In this document: in pieces, positions 19,831 to 29,591 of the stretch
Numbering within the stretch: position 1 is the stretch's first letter
How the letters are laid out: the number at the start of each line of letters is the position of its first letter
Source of the DNA: an uncultured Micrococcales bacterium
Lineage (GTDB): Bacteria > Actinomycetota > Actinomycetes > Actinomycetales > Microbacteriaceae
NCBI GenBank assembly: GCA_913062975.1
Contig: CAJXZO010000001.1
Location: 186,001 to 250,000, forward strand
DNA: 64,000 bases
Direction of reading: 5' to 3'
Position numbers and translations under genes: made by a program
The notes under the pieces: generated by a model
What the model was told of the DNA's origin: nothing
Seen by the model: the letters and a program-made list of their open reading frames with translations, nothing else
Databases searched by the model: none

Positions 19831-20652
19831 ATGGCAAGCATAAAAATCGCAACGGTAAACGTAAATGGAATTAGAGCAGCTCACCGAAAAGGGATGTCTG
19901 AATGGGTTGAGCAATACAACCCAGACATTCTCGCTCTGCAGGAGGTGAGAGCTGGAGATGCAGATGTTCGCAAGATTGTTGCAGACATTGGAGGCCTGCA
20001 AGAAGAAGGCGGCATTTGGCACCTAGAGCATGATGAAGCGAGCGCCAAGGGGCGCGCTGGAGTTGCTGTTTTATCAAGGCTTCCCATTAGGTCAAGATCT
20101 GTTGAGCTTGGCCCAGCTGAATTTGATTCAGCTGGCAGATGGCTGGAGACTGAAATTGAAGTTAATGGCAAAGCTCTAACTTTGGTCAGTTGCTACGTTC
20201 ACTCAGGTGAGGCGGATACGCCAAAGCAGGTTGAAAAATACAAGTTCTTGGATGCCATGACCCAGCGCATGCAAGCACTGATGAAAAAAGATTATGTTGT
20301 CGTGGTTGGAGATCTCAATGTTGGCCACACCGAACTTGACATCAAAAACTGGAAGGGCAACCTCAAAAATTCAGGCTTCTTGCCTGAAGAGCGAGCATAT
20401 TTTGATGTATTCATGAATGATCAGGGCTGGGTTGATGTTGGCAGGTCGATGCATCCCGAAACTCCTGGGCCCTATTCCTGGTGGTCATACCGTGGGCAGG
20501 CTTTTGATAATGACGCTGGATGGCGGATTGACTATCACCTCGCGACTCCAAAACTAGCCCAGCTTGCAAGTGACTACCAGGTTCACCGAGCAGCAAGCTA
20601 CGATACTCGATGGAGCGATCACTCACCCGTGGTTGCCAGTTATTCCATCTGA
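19831..20652 (+). CDS. xth: Exodeoxyribonuclease III
   Basis: [42 protein letters not shown] motifs; start taken at the internal Met of the ORF. Confidence 0.93.
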   Translation: MASIKIATVNVNGIRAAHRKGMSEWVEQYNPDILALQEVRAGDADVRKIVADIGGLQEEGGIWHLEHDEASAKGRAGVAVLSRLPIRSRSVELGPAEFDSAGRWLETEIEVNGKALTLVSCYVHSGEADTPKQVEKYKFLDAMTQRMQALMKKDYVVVVGDLNVGHTELDIKNWKGNLKNSGFLPEERAYFDVFMNDQGWVDVGRSMHPETPGPYSWWSYRGQAFDNDAGWRIDYHLATPKLAQLASDYQVHRAASYDTRWSDHSPVVASYSI

Positions 20653-20663
20653 TCGGATCGAAC

Positions 20664-21674
20664 ATGACTAAGCCCAATCTGCTATCGGGTATGCAGCCAA
20701 GTGCATCATCGCTGCACTTAGGGAACTACCTCGGTGCTTTGCGCCAGTGGGTGGCAATGCAGCAGACCCATAGTGCTCACTACGTGATTGTTGACCTGCA
20801 CGCGATAACTGTTGCTCAGGATCCAAAGATGCTTGCCGAAAACATTCGCAAGACAGCCGCTCAATACATTGCTGCGGGTTTGGATGTTGACTCCTCAACA
20901 CTTTTTATTCAGTCGCATGTTCCAGCGCACTCAGAACTTGCCTGGATTTTGAACTGCATTGCAAGTTTTGGTGAAACTTCTAGAATGACGCAGTTCAAAG
21001 ACAAAAGCCAAAAAGGTGGGAGTGATAACGCCTCTGTCGGGCTTTTCACCTATCCGATTTTGCAGGCTGCCGACATTCTTTTATATCAACCAAAGGCTGT
21101 TCCAGTTGGCGAGGACCAAAGACAGCACCTGGAGCTAACTCGCAATCTGGCCGAAAGGTTTAATAATCGCTATGGCAAGGTCTTTGAAATGCCAGAGGCT
21201 GTGATCTTGAAAGAAACAGCAAAGATTTATGACCTGCAAAACCCAACTGCAAAAATGAGCAAGTCAGCAGGTGAACCCAAAGGGATTGTCAATCTGTTGG
21301 ATGAGGATTCAGTCATCTCCAAAAAGATTAAGTCTGCCGTCACCGACACGGATGGTGAAATCAAATTTGAGCCTGAGTCAAAGCCAGGTGTTTCCAACCT
21401 GCTTGGAATCTACTCAGCGGTGAGCGATAAGCCAATTTCTGTGCTGGTGGAGAGCTATCAGGGTGTGGGTTATGGGCAGTTGAAGCAAGATGTGGCAGAT
21501 GCGGTGATTGCCACTGTCTCTCCGATTAGAGAAAAAACCAATGAGCTTATGAACGACACATCTCACCTTGATTCAATCTTGGAAAAGGGAGCGGCGAAGG
21601 CAAGGGAAACTGCCGATAAAACTCTTAGGGATGTTCAGAATGCTCTGGGCTTGATTCCAAATCGGAATAACTGA
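20664..21674 (+). CDS. trpS: Tryptophanyl-tRNA synthetase
   Basis: [19 protein letters not shown] (HIGH-like) and KMSKS motif; start taken at internal Met. Confidence 0.95.
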   Translation: MTKPNLLSGMQPSASSLHLGNYLGALRQWVAMQQTHSAHYVIVDLHAITVAQDPKMLAENIRKTAAQYIAAGLDVDSSTLFIQSHVPAHSELAWILNCIASFGETSRMTQFKDKSQKGGSDNASVGLFTYPILQAADILLYQPKAVPVGEDQRQHLELTRNLAERFNNRYGKVFEMPEAVILKETAKIYDLQNPTAKMSKSAGEPKGIVNLLDEDSVISKKIKSAVTDTDGEIKFEPESKPGVSNLLGIYSAVSDKPISVLVESYQGVGYGQLKQDVADAVIATVSPIREKTNELMNDTSHLDSILEKGAAKARETADKTLRDVQNALGLIPNRNN

Positions 21675-21698
21675 GAAAAAAAGAGTATTGTTCTAAGT

Positions 21699-21842
21699 GT
21701 GCTTCGGGGTCAGTGAAAATCTGAGCCGGCGGTTAGAGTCCGCGACCCGAGTTTGGACACCGCATCCAGCGGTGAGACTGAATGAGGTTGAGCTGGTGAA
21801 ATTCCAGCACCGACGGTAATAGTCCGGATGAGAGAAGCAGAC
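21699..21842 (+). promoter_or_regulatory. FMN riboswitch (RFN element)
   Basis: Conserved RFN blocks: gcttcggggtcagtgaaaatc, gagtccgcgaccc, ctggtgaaattccagcaccgacggtaatagtccggatgagagaagcag, directly upstream of ribD. Confidence 0.97.
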
Positions 21843-21898
21843 GGTCGTCCCGCTTTGGGCTGCCCGCTCGCCCCGTGGTTTTTTCAGAAAGGGTGAGC

Positions 21899-22936
21899 AT
21901 GTCAAACAATCACAAGCTCGAACTGGCAATGCGCCACGCACTCACCCTTGCCCTGAATGGTCCCGCTTATGGCATAAACCCCCAAGTTGGTGCGGTGATT
22001 TTGGACCCGGACGGAAACATAATTGCCGAAGGTTGGCACATGGGTAGTGGCACGGCACACGCCGAGATTGTTGCTCTGGAGCAGGCACGAGAAAGATTTG
22101 GTTTTCAAAACAAATTTCCACCTGGCTACACAGCGGTTGTCACCTTGGAGCCATGCAATCACACTGGCAAAACTGGTCCCTGCTCAGAGGCTTTGTTGGG
22201 CGCTGGAATTGAGCGAGTTGTCTATGCGTCAAATGACCCCGGTGACAAGTCCTCCGGTGGTGGAAAATTCCTAAAAAAACAAGGCGTTGAGGTAATCAAG
22301 GGACTATTGAAGTCAGAAGCTGATGACCAGTCAAGACACTGGTTGGTTTCAAACAAATTGGGCAGGCCTTTTGTGACTATAAAGTATGCCTCCACGGTGG
22401 ATGGCAGAGGAGCTGCTCAGGATGGCTCCAGTCAGTGGATCTCTGGTCCTGAAAGTCGTGCTGATTCCCACCGCAGAAGAGCTGAGGTGGACGCAATCCT
22501 GGTTGGCACCGGCACGGCCAAAATCGATGACCCAGAACTCACCGCCAGAAAACCGGATGGTAGCTATTACGAACACCAGCCTCTACGCGTGGTGGTTGGA
22601 CAGCGTGAGTTGCCAAACGAGCTAAGAGTCCTAAATGACAGAGCAGAAACGATAATCCTACCAACCCAATCGTTACAAGAGGTGATGACTGAGCTGTGGG
22701 ACAAAGGAATAAGGCACCTTTTGGTTGAAGGTGGTCCCAACGTTGCCTCAAAGTTTGTCACCGAGGATCTGGCTGATGAGTTTTTGATTTATATGGCCCC
22801 AATGCTTCTGGGTGGGGATAAAACAGCAATTAGAAGCATTGGTGTGAATAACATCTCAGATGCAATAGATCTAGACATCAAAGAAATGACAACCCTTGGA
22901 AAAGATATTTTCATCAGGGCGAGAAGGAGTAAGTAA
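21899..22936 (+). CDS. ribD: Bifunctional diaminohydroxyphosphoribosylaminopyrimidine deaminase / 5-amino-6-(5-phosphoribosylamino)uracil reductase
   Basis: HAEIVAL...LEPCNHTGKTGPC deaminase motif plus reductase domain; ATG at 21899 preceded by aaagggtg. Confidence 0.95.
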   Translation: MSNNHKLELAMRHALTLALNGPAYGINPQVGAVILDPDGNIIAEGWHMGSGTAHAEIVALEQARERFGFQNKFPPGYTAVVTLEPCNHTGKTGPCSEALLGAGIERVVYASNDPGDKSSGGGKFLKKQGVEVIKGLLKSEADDQSRHWLVSNKLGRPFVTIKYASTVDGRGAAQDGSSQWISGPESRADSHRRRAEVDAILVGTGTAKIDDPELTARKPDGSYYEHQPLRVVVGQRELPNELRVLNDRAETIILPTQSLQEVMTELWDKGIRHLLVEGGPNVASKFVTEDLADEFLIYMAPMLLGGDKTAIRSIGVNNISDAIDLDIKEMTTLGKDIFIRARRSK

Positions 22937-23535
22937 TGTTCACAGGAATCATCGAAGAATTGGGCGAGATCAATGCAATCGAACAGCAGCCAGATGCCGT
23001 TAGGTTGACCATCAGTGGTGAAAAAGTTCTGGACGATCTAAAGCGCGGAGAGTCCATATCTGTCTCTGGCACATGCCTAACAGCAATTGAAATTGATGAC
23101 ACCTCCTTCACAGCAGACGTAATGCACGAAACCATCCGCCTCAGTGGTCTGCAGCGAGTAAAAGTTGGTGACAAAGTCAACCTCGAGCGGGCAATGACCG
23201 CTGCCACCAGATTTGGCGGTCACGTGGTTCAGGGTCACGTGGACGGAGTCGGCGAATTCGTTTCCAGGGAAAAAAGTGACAACTGGGACTGGGTAAGAAT
23301 TAGTGTGCCCGACAACCTAATGAAATACGTTGTCATGAAAGGTTCAATAACCTTTGACGGCATCTCCCTCACCGTGAATGAAATTGAAGGAAACGTAATT
23401 GGCCTGAGTCTCATCCCGGAGACCTTGGAGGTAACGACCCTTGGCTATAAAAACCCCGGGGATTTGGTCAATGTTGAGGTCGATGTAATGGCCAAACACA
23501 TTGAGCGATTGATGGAAGCGCGAGAGCAGGGATGA
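22936..23535 (+). CDS. ribE: Riboflavin synthase alpha chain
   Basis: MFTGIIEELG start, two tandem lumazine-binding repeats (GHVVQGHVDGVG). Confidence 0.95.
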   Translation: MFTGIIEELGEINAIEQQPDAVRLTISGEKVLDDLKRGESISVSGTCLTAIEIDDTSFTADVMHETIRLSGLQRVKVGDKVNLERAMTAATRFGGHVVQGHVDGVGEFVSREKSDNWDWVRISVPDNLMKYVVMKGSITFDGISLTVNEIEGNVIGLSLIPETLEVTTLGYKNPGDLVNVEVDVMAKHIERLMEAREQG

Positions 23536-24764
23536 TTTTTAGTCCAATTGAAAAAGTTTTAGAGGACCTCAAAGCTGGAAAGCCAGTGCTTGTCACCGAC
23601 GATGAGTCCCGCGAAAATGAGGGTGATGCGATCATCTCGGCAGAGCTTGCCACACCAGAGTGGGTGGCCTGGATGATTCGTTATACATCCGGTTATATCT
23701 GCGCACCTATGACCGAGAGTCGGGCCAATAAGCTGAGTTTGCCGGTGATGTGGGGAGACAACCAAGACCCACATCAAACCAACTACACAGTCAGCGTTGA
23801 TGCTGCCAGCCGAAAATCAACCGGTATCTCTGCCGCGGAAAGAGCTCTCACTGGAAATGTTTTGGCAGATCCAAATTCCACACCTGAATCACTGATCAGA
23901 CCGGGACACGTCCTGCCTCTGCGGGCAAAAGCTGGAGGGGTGTTAGAAAGAGCGGGTCACACCGAGGCTGCAGTTGATTTACTCAAGCTTGCAGGCCTTC
24001 AACCGGTTGGGTTGATGGCTGAAATGATCAATGATGATGGAACCATGATGCGAGTTCCGGAACTTTTTTCAATGGCAGAGCGGTTTGACCTAACCATGAC
24101 AAATATTCATGAGCTCAGCGACTACGTTCGCCAGAGAGCAAACGAAAGCGAAACCCAGGAGAATCGCGTTCGTTTGGAAGCAGAGACAAATATCCCAACT
24201 ACCTGGGGCGAGTTCAAAGTTCGTGGCTACTACGACGCCAAAACAACAGCTGAACACGTTGCCCTGATTGCAGGAAACCCAGGAACCAAAGACGTTTTGG
24301 TGAGACTCCACTCAGAATGCATCACGGGTGAGGCATTTGGTTCGCTAAAGTGCGAGTGTGGTCCACAGCTGGATGCAGCCTTGGAGCGGGTGCAGAACGA
24401 AGATGATGGAGGCATAGTTCTCTATCTGCGCGGTCAGGAAGGTCGCGGCATTGGTCTTCTGAACAAACTGAAAGCCTATGCATTGCAAGAAAAAGGTTTA
24501 GACACAGTTGATGCAAACCTTGCTCTTGGTTTCCCCAGTGAAGCCAGAGAGTATGGTGCAGCGGTAGACATGCTGAAAGATCAGGGGGTTGAAAGCGTGA
24601 GATTGATGACCAACAATCCAGCCAAGAAGAAATTCTTGGAAGAAGCTGGCATTAGAGTAACTGAACTTTCACCGCTGCTGGTTGGCATCGGTGATGACAA
24701 CCAAGGTTATTTGGACACCAAGCGTGCCCGCATGGGTCACATCATCCCTGAAAACGAGCAATGA
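23532..24764 (+). CDS. ribBA: Bifunctional 3,4-dihydroxy-2-butanone-4-phosphate synthase / GTP cyclohydrolase II
   Basis: DDESRENEGDA (RibB) and HSECITGEAFGSLKCECGPQL, GRGIGLLNK (RibA) motifs. Confidence 0.96.
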   Translation: MIFSPIEKVLEDLKAGKPVLVTDDESRENEGDAIISAELATPEWVAWMIRYTSGYICAPMTESRANKLSLPVMWGDNQDPHQTNYTVSVDAASRKSTGISAAERALTGNVLADPNSTPESLIRPGHVLPLRAKAGGVLERAGHTEAAVDLLKLAGLQPVGLMAEMINDDGTMMRVPELFSMAERFDLTMTNIHELSDYVRQRANESETQENRVRLEAETNIPTTWGEFKVRGYYDAKTTAEHVALIAGNPGTKDVLVRLHSECITGEAFGSLKCECGPQLDAALERVQNEDDGGIVLYLRGQEGRGIGLLNKLKAYALQEKGLDTVDANLALGFPSEAREYGAAVDMLKDQGVESVRLMTNNPAKKKFLEEAGIRVTELSPLLVGIGDDNQGYLDTKRARMGHIIPENEQ

Positions 24765-25213
24765 GCAAAGCTGGCTCCCCTGATTTCGAACTAGATGCCT
24801 CTGGGCTGAAGGTTTCTGTCATTACAGCGGGCTGGCACTGGGAAATTGCCGAAAAACTCTTGGCTGGTTCCAAAAGAGCCTTGGAGCAGGCAAACTGTTC
24901 CCAAGTTAGCTTTCATGATGTGCCAGGGGCCTTTGAACTACCACTTGCGGCCAGCAAGTTGGCTGAGGAAAATCACGCAGTGATTGCCCTTGGGGTTGTA
25001 ATCAGGGGTGACACTCCACATTTTGACTATGTCTGCAGTGCCGCCACAGATGGATTGCTAAGAGTAATGCTTGATGCCCAGACACCTATTGGATTTGGTT
25101 TGCTTACTGTGGACAATGAAGAGCAAGCACTTTTGCGTGCAGGCGAGGGCGATGACAACAAGGGTGTGGAATCGGTTCAGGCAGCGTTAAAAATGGCCTT
25201 GGATTTCCACTAA
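24761..25213 (+). CDS. ribH: 6,7-dimethyl-8-ribityllumazine synthase
   Basis: VPGAFELPLAA, ALGVVIRGDTPHFDYVC motifs. Confidence 0.95.
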   Translation: MSKAGSPDFELDASGLKVSVITAGWHWEIAEKLLAGSKRALEQANCSQVSFHDVPGAFELPLAASKLAEENHAVIALGVVIRGDTPHFDYVCSAATDGLLRVMLDAQTPIGFGLLTVDNEEQALLRAGEGDDNKGVESVQAALKMALDFH

Positions 25214-25246
25214 TCTTCTAAACTGGTTTTATCGAGAGGTAGAGCC

Positions 25247-25621
25247 ATGGAACTAACATTTGAAGTCATTCGCAACATCACCCTGATTCTCCACTTCATT
25301 GGAATCGGAGCATTGCTGGGTGGATTCCTAACTCAGATGAAAGCCATGAGAACCTCCCAGGCAAAAATCGTCCCAGCCATCAACCACGGTGCGTGGACAA
25401 TGTTTGTCACAGGCCTGATTCTCACAGGTGTTGCTGAGTATCGAGCGGGAATCATTGGTTTCGAGGTCAATCACGCACTGATTGGTGCAAAGACATTAGT
25501 TGTGGTTGTCATCTTGGTGCTTGTATTGCTAAACCGCAAAAAACCCTCAGTTTCTCCCGCGGTGTTTGGGTCAATTGGACTTTTGACAATTGCCAATATC
25601 AGCATGGCCGTGTTGTATTAG
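25247..25621 (+). CDS. Small integral membrane protein of unknown function (124 aa)
   Basis: Intact ORF with about four hydrophobic segments; RBS-like gagaggtagag upstream. Confidence 0.7.
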   Translation: MELTFEVIRNITLILHFIGIGALLGGFLTQMKAMRTSQAKIVPAINHGAWTMFVTGLILTGVAEYRAGIIGFEVNHALIGAKTLVVVVILVLVLLNRKKPSVSPAVFGSIGLLTIANISMAVLY

Positions 25622-25676
25622 CTCGCCCACAGAGAAACTGAAGCTGAATTCAATAAACAGGTCTTAAGCTCAAACT

Positions 25677-27446
25677 GTGAGTAATCCAAATGAAAACAAC
25701 CCTCGATCCAGAGAATACAAAGGGCCCAGGGCTAGTTTCAAGCAACTGATTCCCTACCTAACCGCTCAGAAAAAGCCAGTCATCATCGCGGCTGTTTTGA
25801 GCATAATCGGCGCTGGACTATCGCTGGCTCAACCACTAATGGTGGGTCAAGTTATTTCAGCTGTCGAGCAACAGCAAGAGATCCTCCCCTTTGCAACGAT
25901 TCTGGTTGGACTAATTATTCTCTCGGCAGCTTTTTCAGGTTTTCAATACTTCTTACTGGCCAGAACCGGTGAGGCGGTTGTTTTAGACACCAGAAGGCAA
26001 TTGATTGGCAAGTTGCTTAGATTGCCAATCAATGAATACGACCAGCGTCGAGTCGGCGACCTGGTGTCAAGAGCGGGAAGTGATTCAACACTTTTGCGAG
26101 CGGTCTTAACCCAAGGTTTGGTGGAGGCCATCGGTGGGGCGTTTTTATTCTTGGGTGCATTAGTCGCCATGGCGGTCATTGATCTTCCACTACTTTTGGC
26201 AACTCTCGGTGTTTTGGCGTTTTCAATCATTGGCATCTCAATCGCTGGTCGCAGGATTCGATACGCAACCACCCAGGCTCAGCAGCGAGTTGGCGAGATG
26301 AGCAGCAGCATTGAGCGAGCGTTGAGTGCGATTAGAACCATCAGGGCGGCCAGGGCCGAAACACGTGAGAGTGAAGCAATCTATAAAGAGGCTAATCAGG
26401 CCTATGACCAGGGAGTAAAGATCGCTTCCTTGAGTGCGATTGTTGCTCCAATTGCGCAGCTGTCTTTGAACATTGCATTCATTGTTGTAATCGGTGTTGG
26501 TGGAATCAGAGTGGCAAGTGGGGAAACTGAAATTGCCAGCCTGGTCACATTTGTAATCCTTTTATTTTTCTTGGTGGGCCCCCTATTGCAAGCATTCGGT
26601 GCCTATAGCTCTGTAATGAGTGCTTTGGGAGCTCTTGCTCGAATTCAAGAAATCATGGCCTTGGATGACGAGCAGAGAGACCCTGCCCCCGAGGACCGAA
26701 AGCCTGTCAATGACATCGCCATTGAGTTCCGAAATGTCAGTTTTCAATATCCAGGGGATGAGTCAAAACCAGTTTTGAAAGACCTGAGTTTCCAAATTAC
26801 AAGAGGACAAAGAGTTGCCTTGGTCGGTCCATCCGGAGCCGGCAAATCTACAACATTTTCACTCATCGAAAGATTCTATGAACCAACCTCCGGGCAACTG
26901 CTGATGGATGGTCAACCAGTGACTGAGTTTTCAAGAGATACTTTGCGCGAAGAGATTGGCTATGTTGAGCAAGATGCGCCTGTTTTGGCTGGCTCGCTTC
27001 GAGACAATTTGCTGCTTGGCAAGGAATCGGCTTCCGACCATGAGCTTATTGAAGTTTTGGAGCAGGTGAATCTCTCGGATGTCCTCAATAGGGACAGCAG
27101 AGGACTGGATGCCGAGGTGGGTGAAGATGGCATCATGCTCTCGGGGGGTGAAAAACAAAGACTGGCCATCGCCAGAGCATTGCTAGCAACACCCGAAATA
27201 CTGCTGTTGGATGAATCGACATCATCTTTGGATGGACTAAACGAGCAACGAATGCGTAAGGCAGTTGATGCAGTTAGTGAAAATAGGACAATGCTAGTGA
27301 TTGCTCATCGACTCTCCACCGTTGTCGACAGTGATCTGATCATCGTTTTGCAAAACGGAGAAATCATCGGACAGGGAACTCACGAGCAATTGTTGAAATC
27401 CACCCCGCTCTATCAGGACTTAGCTAAACATCAGCTTCTGGTTTAG
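25677..27446 (+). CDS. ABC exporter, fused permease/ATPase
   Basis: N-terminal TM domain, Walker A GPSGAGKST, LSGGEKQRLAIARALL, LLLDESTSSLD. Confidence 0.92.
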   Translation: MSNPNENNPRSREYKGPRASFKQLIPYLTAQKKPVIIAAVLSIIGAGLSLAQPLMVGQVISAVEQQQEILPFATILVGLIILSAAFSGFQYFLLARTGEAVVLDTRRQLIGKLLRLPINEYDQRRVGDLVSRAGSDSTLLRAVLTQGLVEAIGGAFLFLGALVAMAVIDLPLLLATLGVLAFSIIGISIAGRRIRYATTQAQQRVGEMSSSIERALSAIRTIRAARAETRESEAIYKEANQAYDQGVKIASLSAIVAPIAQLSLNIAFIVVIGVGGIRVASGETEIASLVTFVILLFFLVGPLLQAFGAYSSVMSALGALARIQEIMALDDEQRDPAPEDRKPVNDIAIEFRNVSFQYPGDESKPVLKDLSFQITRGQRVALVGPSGAGKSTTFSLIERFYEPTSGQLLMDGQPVTEFSRDTLREEIGYVEQDAPVLAGSLRDNLLLGKESASDHELIEVLEQVNLSDVLNRDSRGLDAEVGEDGIMLSGGEKQRLAIARALLATPEILLLDESTSSLDGLNEQRMRKAVDAVSENRTMLVIAHRLSTVVDSDLIIVLQNGEIIGQGTHEQLLKSTPLYQDLAKHQLLV

Positions 27447-27461
27447 CAATATCCTTATAAG

Positions 27462-28772
27462 ATGACCTTTTTTGAAAGTGATCCAACTCAACTTGAGAAC
27501 ATAGAAAAACTTGATCAAGAGGATCCGCTAAAAAACTATCCTGATCTGTTTTATAAACCAGACCCAGAGATTTGCTACCTGGACGGAAACTCGCTTGGAA
27601 GGCCACCAAAGAAAACCATCGAAAACATATCAGAGTTTCTAACCGAGGGCTGGGGAACAAAGCTGGTGGACGGCTGGGCAGATTGGATTGACCAAGCACA
27701 AACCGCCGGGGACTTACTTGGTCGAGCAACCCTGGGGGTTGGTCCCGGTCAAACATTGGTTTGTGACACAACCAGCGTAAATTTCTACCAACTGTGTGTG
27801 GCAGTTGTAAATCACAGGTCCGAGAGAAAAACTGTGGTAATTGACAGTGCTAACTTCCCAACAGATCGCTACATCCTGCAGGGTATTGCCAAACAATTCT
27901 CGCTAAACCTGATCACCCTTGACACCGACGGTAGTGGTGGTCCCGGTGCGGTGGCAATAAACAGTGAGCATGAAATCATTACTCCCGAAGAACTCGCGAA
28001 GCATCTATCCGAGGATGTTGCCCTTCTCACATTGCAGGCAGTGAACTACCGAAGTGGTGCAAGGCAACCAATTCTTGAGATCAACAAGTTGGCCCAATCA
28101 CTTGGCATCTTGGTGGTTTGGGATTGCTCTCACGCAGGAGGTTCAATCAATTTAGATTTTGATGCAAACCAAATCGATCTAGCTGTTGGCTGCACCTATA
28201 AATACGGAAACAGCGGTCCAGGTTCACCTGCTTGGCTATTTGTCCGCAGTGAGCTGCAGCAAAAATTACAGGTGCCAATTCAAGGCTGGTTTGCGCAAGC
28301 CGATCAATTTGAAATGGGGGCTGAATTTGAACCGGCTGATGGCATCCGCGGATATCAAATCGCTTCTCCCCCAATCACCGGAATCAAAGCGGTTGAAGCA
28401 AGCTACGAAATGATTGAGGCTGCGGGCATTGAGAATATTGAAGCCAAGGCCGCTGCCGGTAGTCAACTAATGATCGAGTTATTTGATGCATGGTTGCAAC
28501 CTCTGGGATTTGAATTGGGAAGCCCAAGAGAATGGCAAAAACGAGGTGGTCACATAATCATCACCCACCCTGAAGCCAAACAAATTGCCCACGCCCTGCG
28601 GGTTATCAGCAAGGTGATACCTGACTACCGTGAGCCGAATTCAATTAGGCTGTCGATGTCGCCGCTGACCAATAGCTACCAAGATATCTATCTAGGTTTT
28701 TCCAAACTGAAACAGCTGGTTGAAACTGGGGAATTCAGATCAGTCCAACAAAGCGAAAGCAAAGTGACATGA
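27462..28772 (+). CDS. kynU: Kynureninase
   Basis: YLDGNSLGRPPK, WGTKLVDGW, PLP-lysine region GCTYKYGNSGPGSPAW. Confidence 0.9.
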   Translation: MTFFESDPTQLENIEKLDQEDPLKNYPDLFYKPDPEICYLDGNSLGRPPKKTIENISEFLTEGWGTKLVDGWADWIDQAQTAGDLLGRATLGVGPGQTLVCDTTSVNFYQLCVAVVNHRSERKTVVIDSANFPTDRYILQGIAKQFSLNLITLDTDGSGGPGAVAINSEHEIITPEELAKHLSEDVALLTLQAVNYRSGARQPILEINKLAQSLGILVVWDCSHAGGSINLDFDANQIDLAVGCTYKYGNSGPGSPAWLFVRSELQQKLQVPIQGWFAQADQFEMGAEFEPADGIRGYQIASPPITGIKAVEASYEMIEAAGIENIEAKAAAGSQLMIELFDAWLQPLGFELGSPREWQKRGGHIIITHPEAKQIAHALRVISKVIPDYREPNSIRLSMSPLTNSYQDIYLGFSKLKQLVETGEFRSVQQSESKVT

Positions 28773-29591
28773 GTAACAATAAACATCTCACTTACACCAG
28801 CTACCTTTTGGTTGACTAGCTTCTGCAGCTTCAGAAACCACTAAGTGACGGGCCGAGCACGATGAACTACTTTTCATCACAATTCATCACGTTAATGAGC
28901 CTGGTTCAAGCAAATTCTGCATGAAATTGAAGCACTGCAGGTCGCATTCGAATCAAGCCAAACCCATTACTCACTTGGTTTGCTGGGCCGAGTGAGAACA
29001 ATGATGCAAAACTGCGTTTCACAACTAGACGTATTAGAAACCATGACCCCGCTTCAGTTCAACTCCTTTCGAGAGCGTCTTGCTAGTGCCAGTGGATTTC
29101 AGTCAGCACAGTTTCGTGAATTGGAGGCAGTCCTTGGAAGGCTAGACAAAGCTGGTGATGGTTCCGACAAATCAACCGGAATGGGCGTGAGTGAGCACCT
29201 GTCCCCAGGTAGTGAAGCTAGGAATCGAGTGGAGAGTGCCATGAACAGGAAATCCCTTTGGCACTCAGCCCTTCACTACTTCAACTCAAAATCGGCCATG
29301 CCGGCTGAGGCAATGCAGGCTGACCCAACCCATGCCTGGCAAGCGAGCCCCGAGGTTCAAAAAGTCCTAATCGAACTTCACCGAAATGACCCAGAAGCTA
29401 ACCTGATTGGCGAAGCTTTGATTGATCTGGATGAAGGGTTTCAGGAGTGGCGTTATCGGCACGTGAAAATGGTGGAGAGAACTATTGGCAGAAAAAATGG
29501 GAGTGGTGGATCAAGTGGTGCAGACTATTCGGCATCAACTCTTTTCAATCCAGTCTTTCCAGATCTTTGGGCAATCAGGAGTCAGTTTTAG
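28769..29591 (+). pseudogene. kynA: Tryptophan 2,3-dioxygenase pseudogene: in-frame TAG at 28817-28819 and two single-base net deletions near 28854 and 28900
   Basis: ATG at 28769 overlaps the kynU TGA. Translation is MSNNKHLTYTSYLLVD*LLQLQKPLSDGP, then after restoring one base HDELLFITIHHVNEL, then after restoring another FKQILHEIEALQVAFESSQTHYSLGLLGRVRTMMQ; the remaining frame contains WRYRHVKMVERTIGRKNGSGGSSG and FPDLWAIR, typical of TDO. Confidence 0.9.

Noticed and set aside
28980-29591. Intact 203-aa tryptophan 2,3-dioxygenase CDS
   Set aside because: The upstream DNA encodes the missing N-terminus in other frames with a stop, so this is the tail of a pseudogene rather than a complete gene
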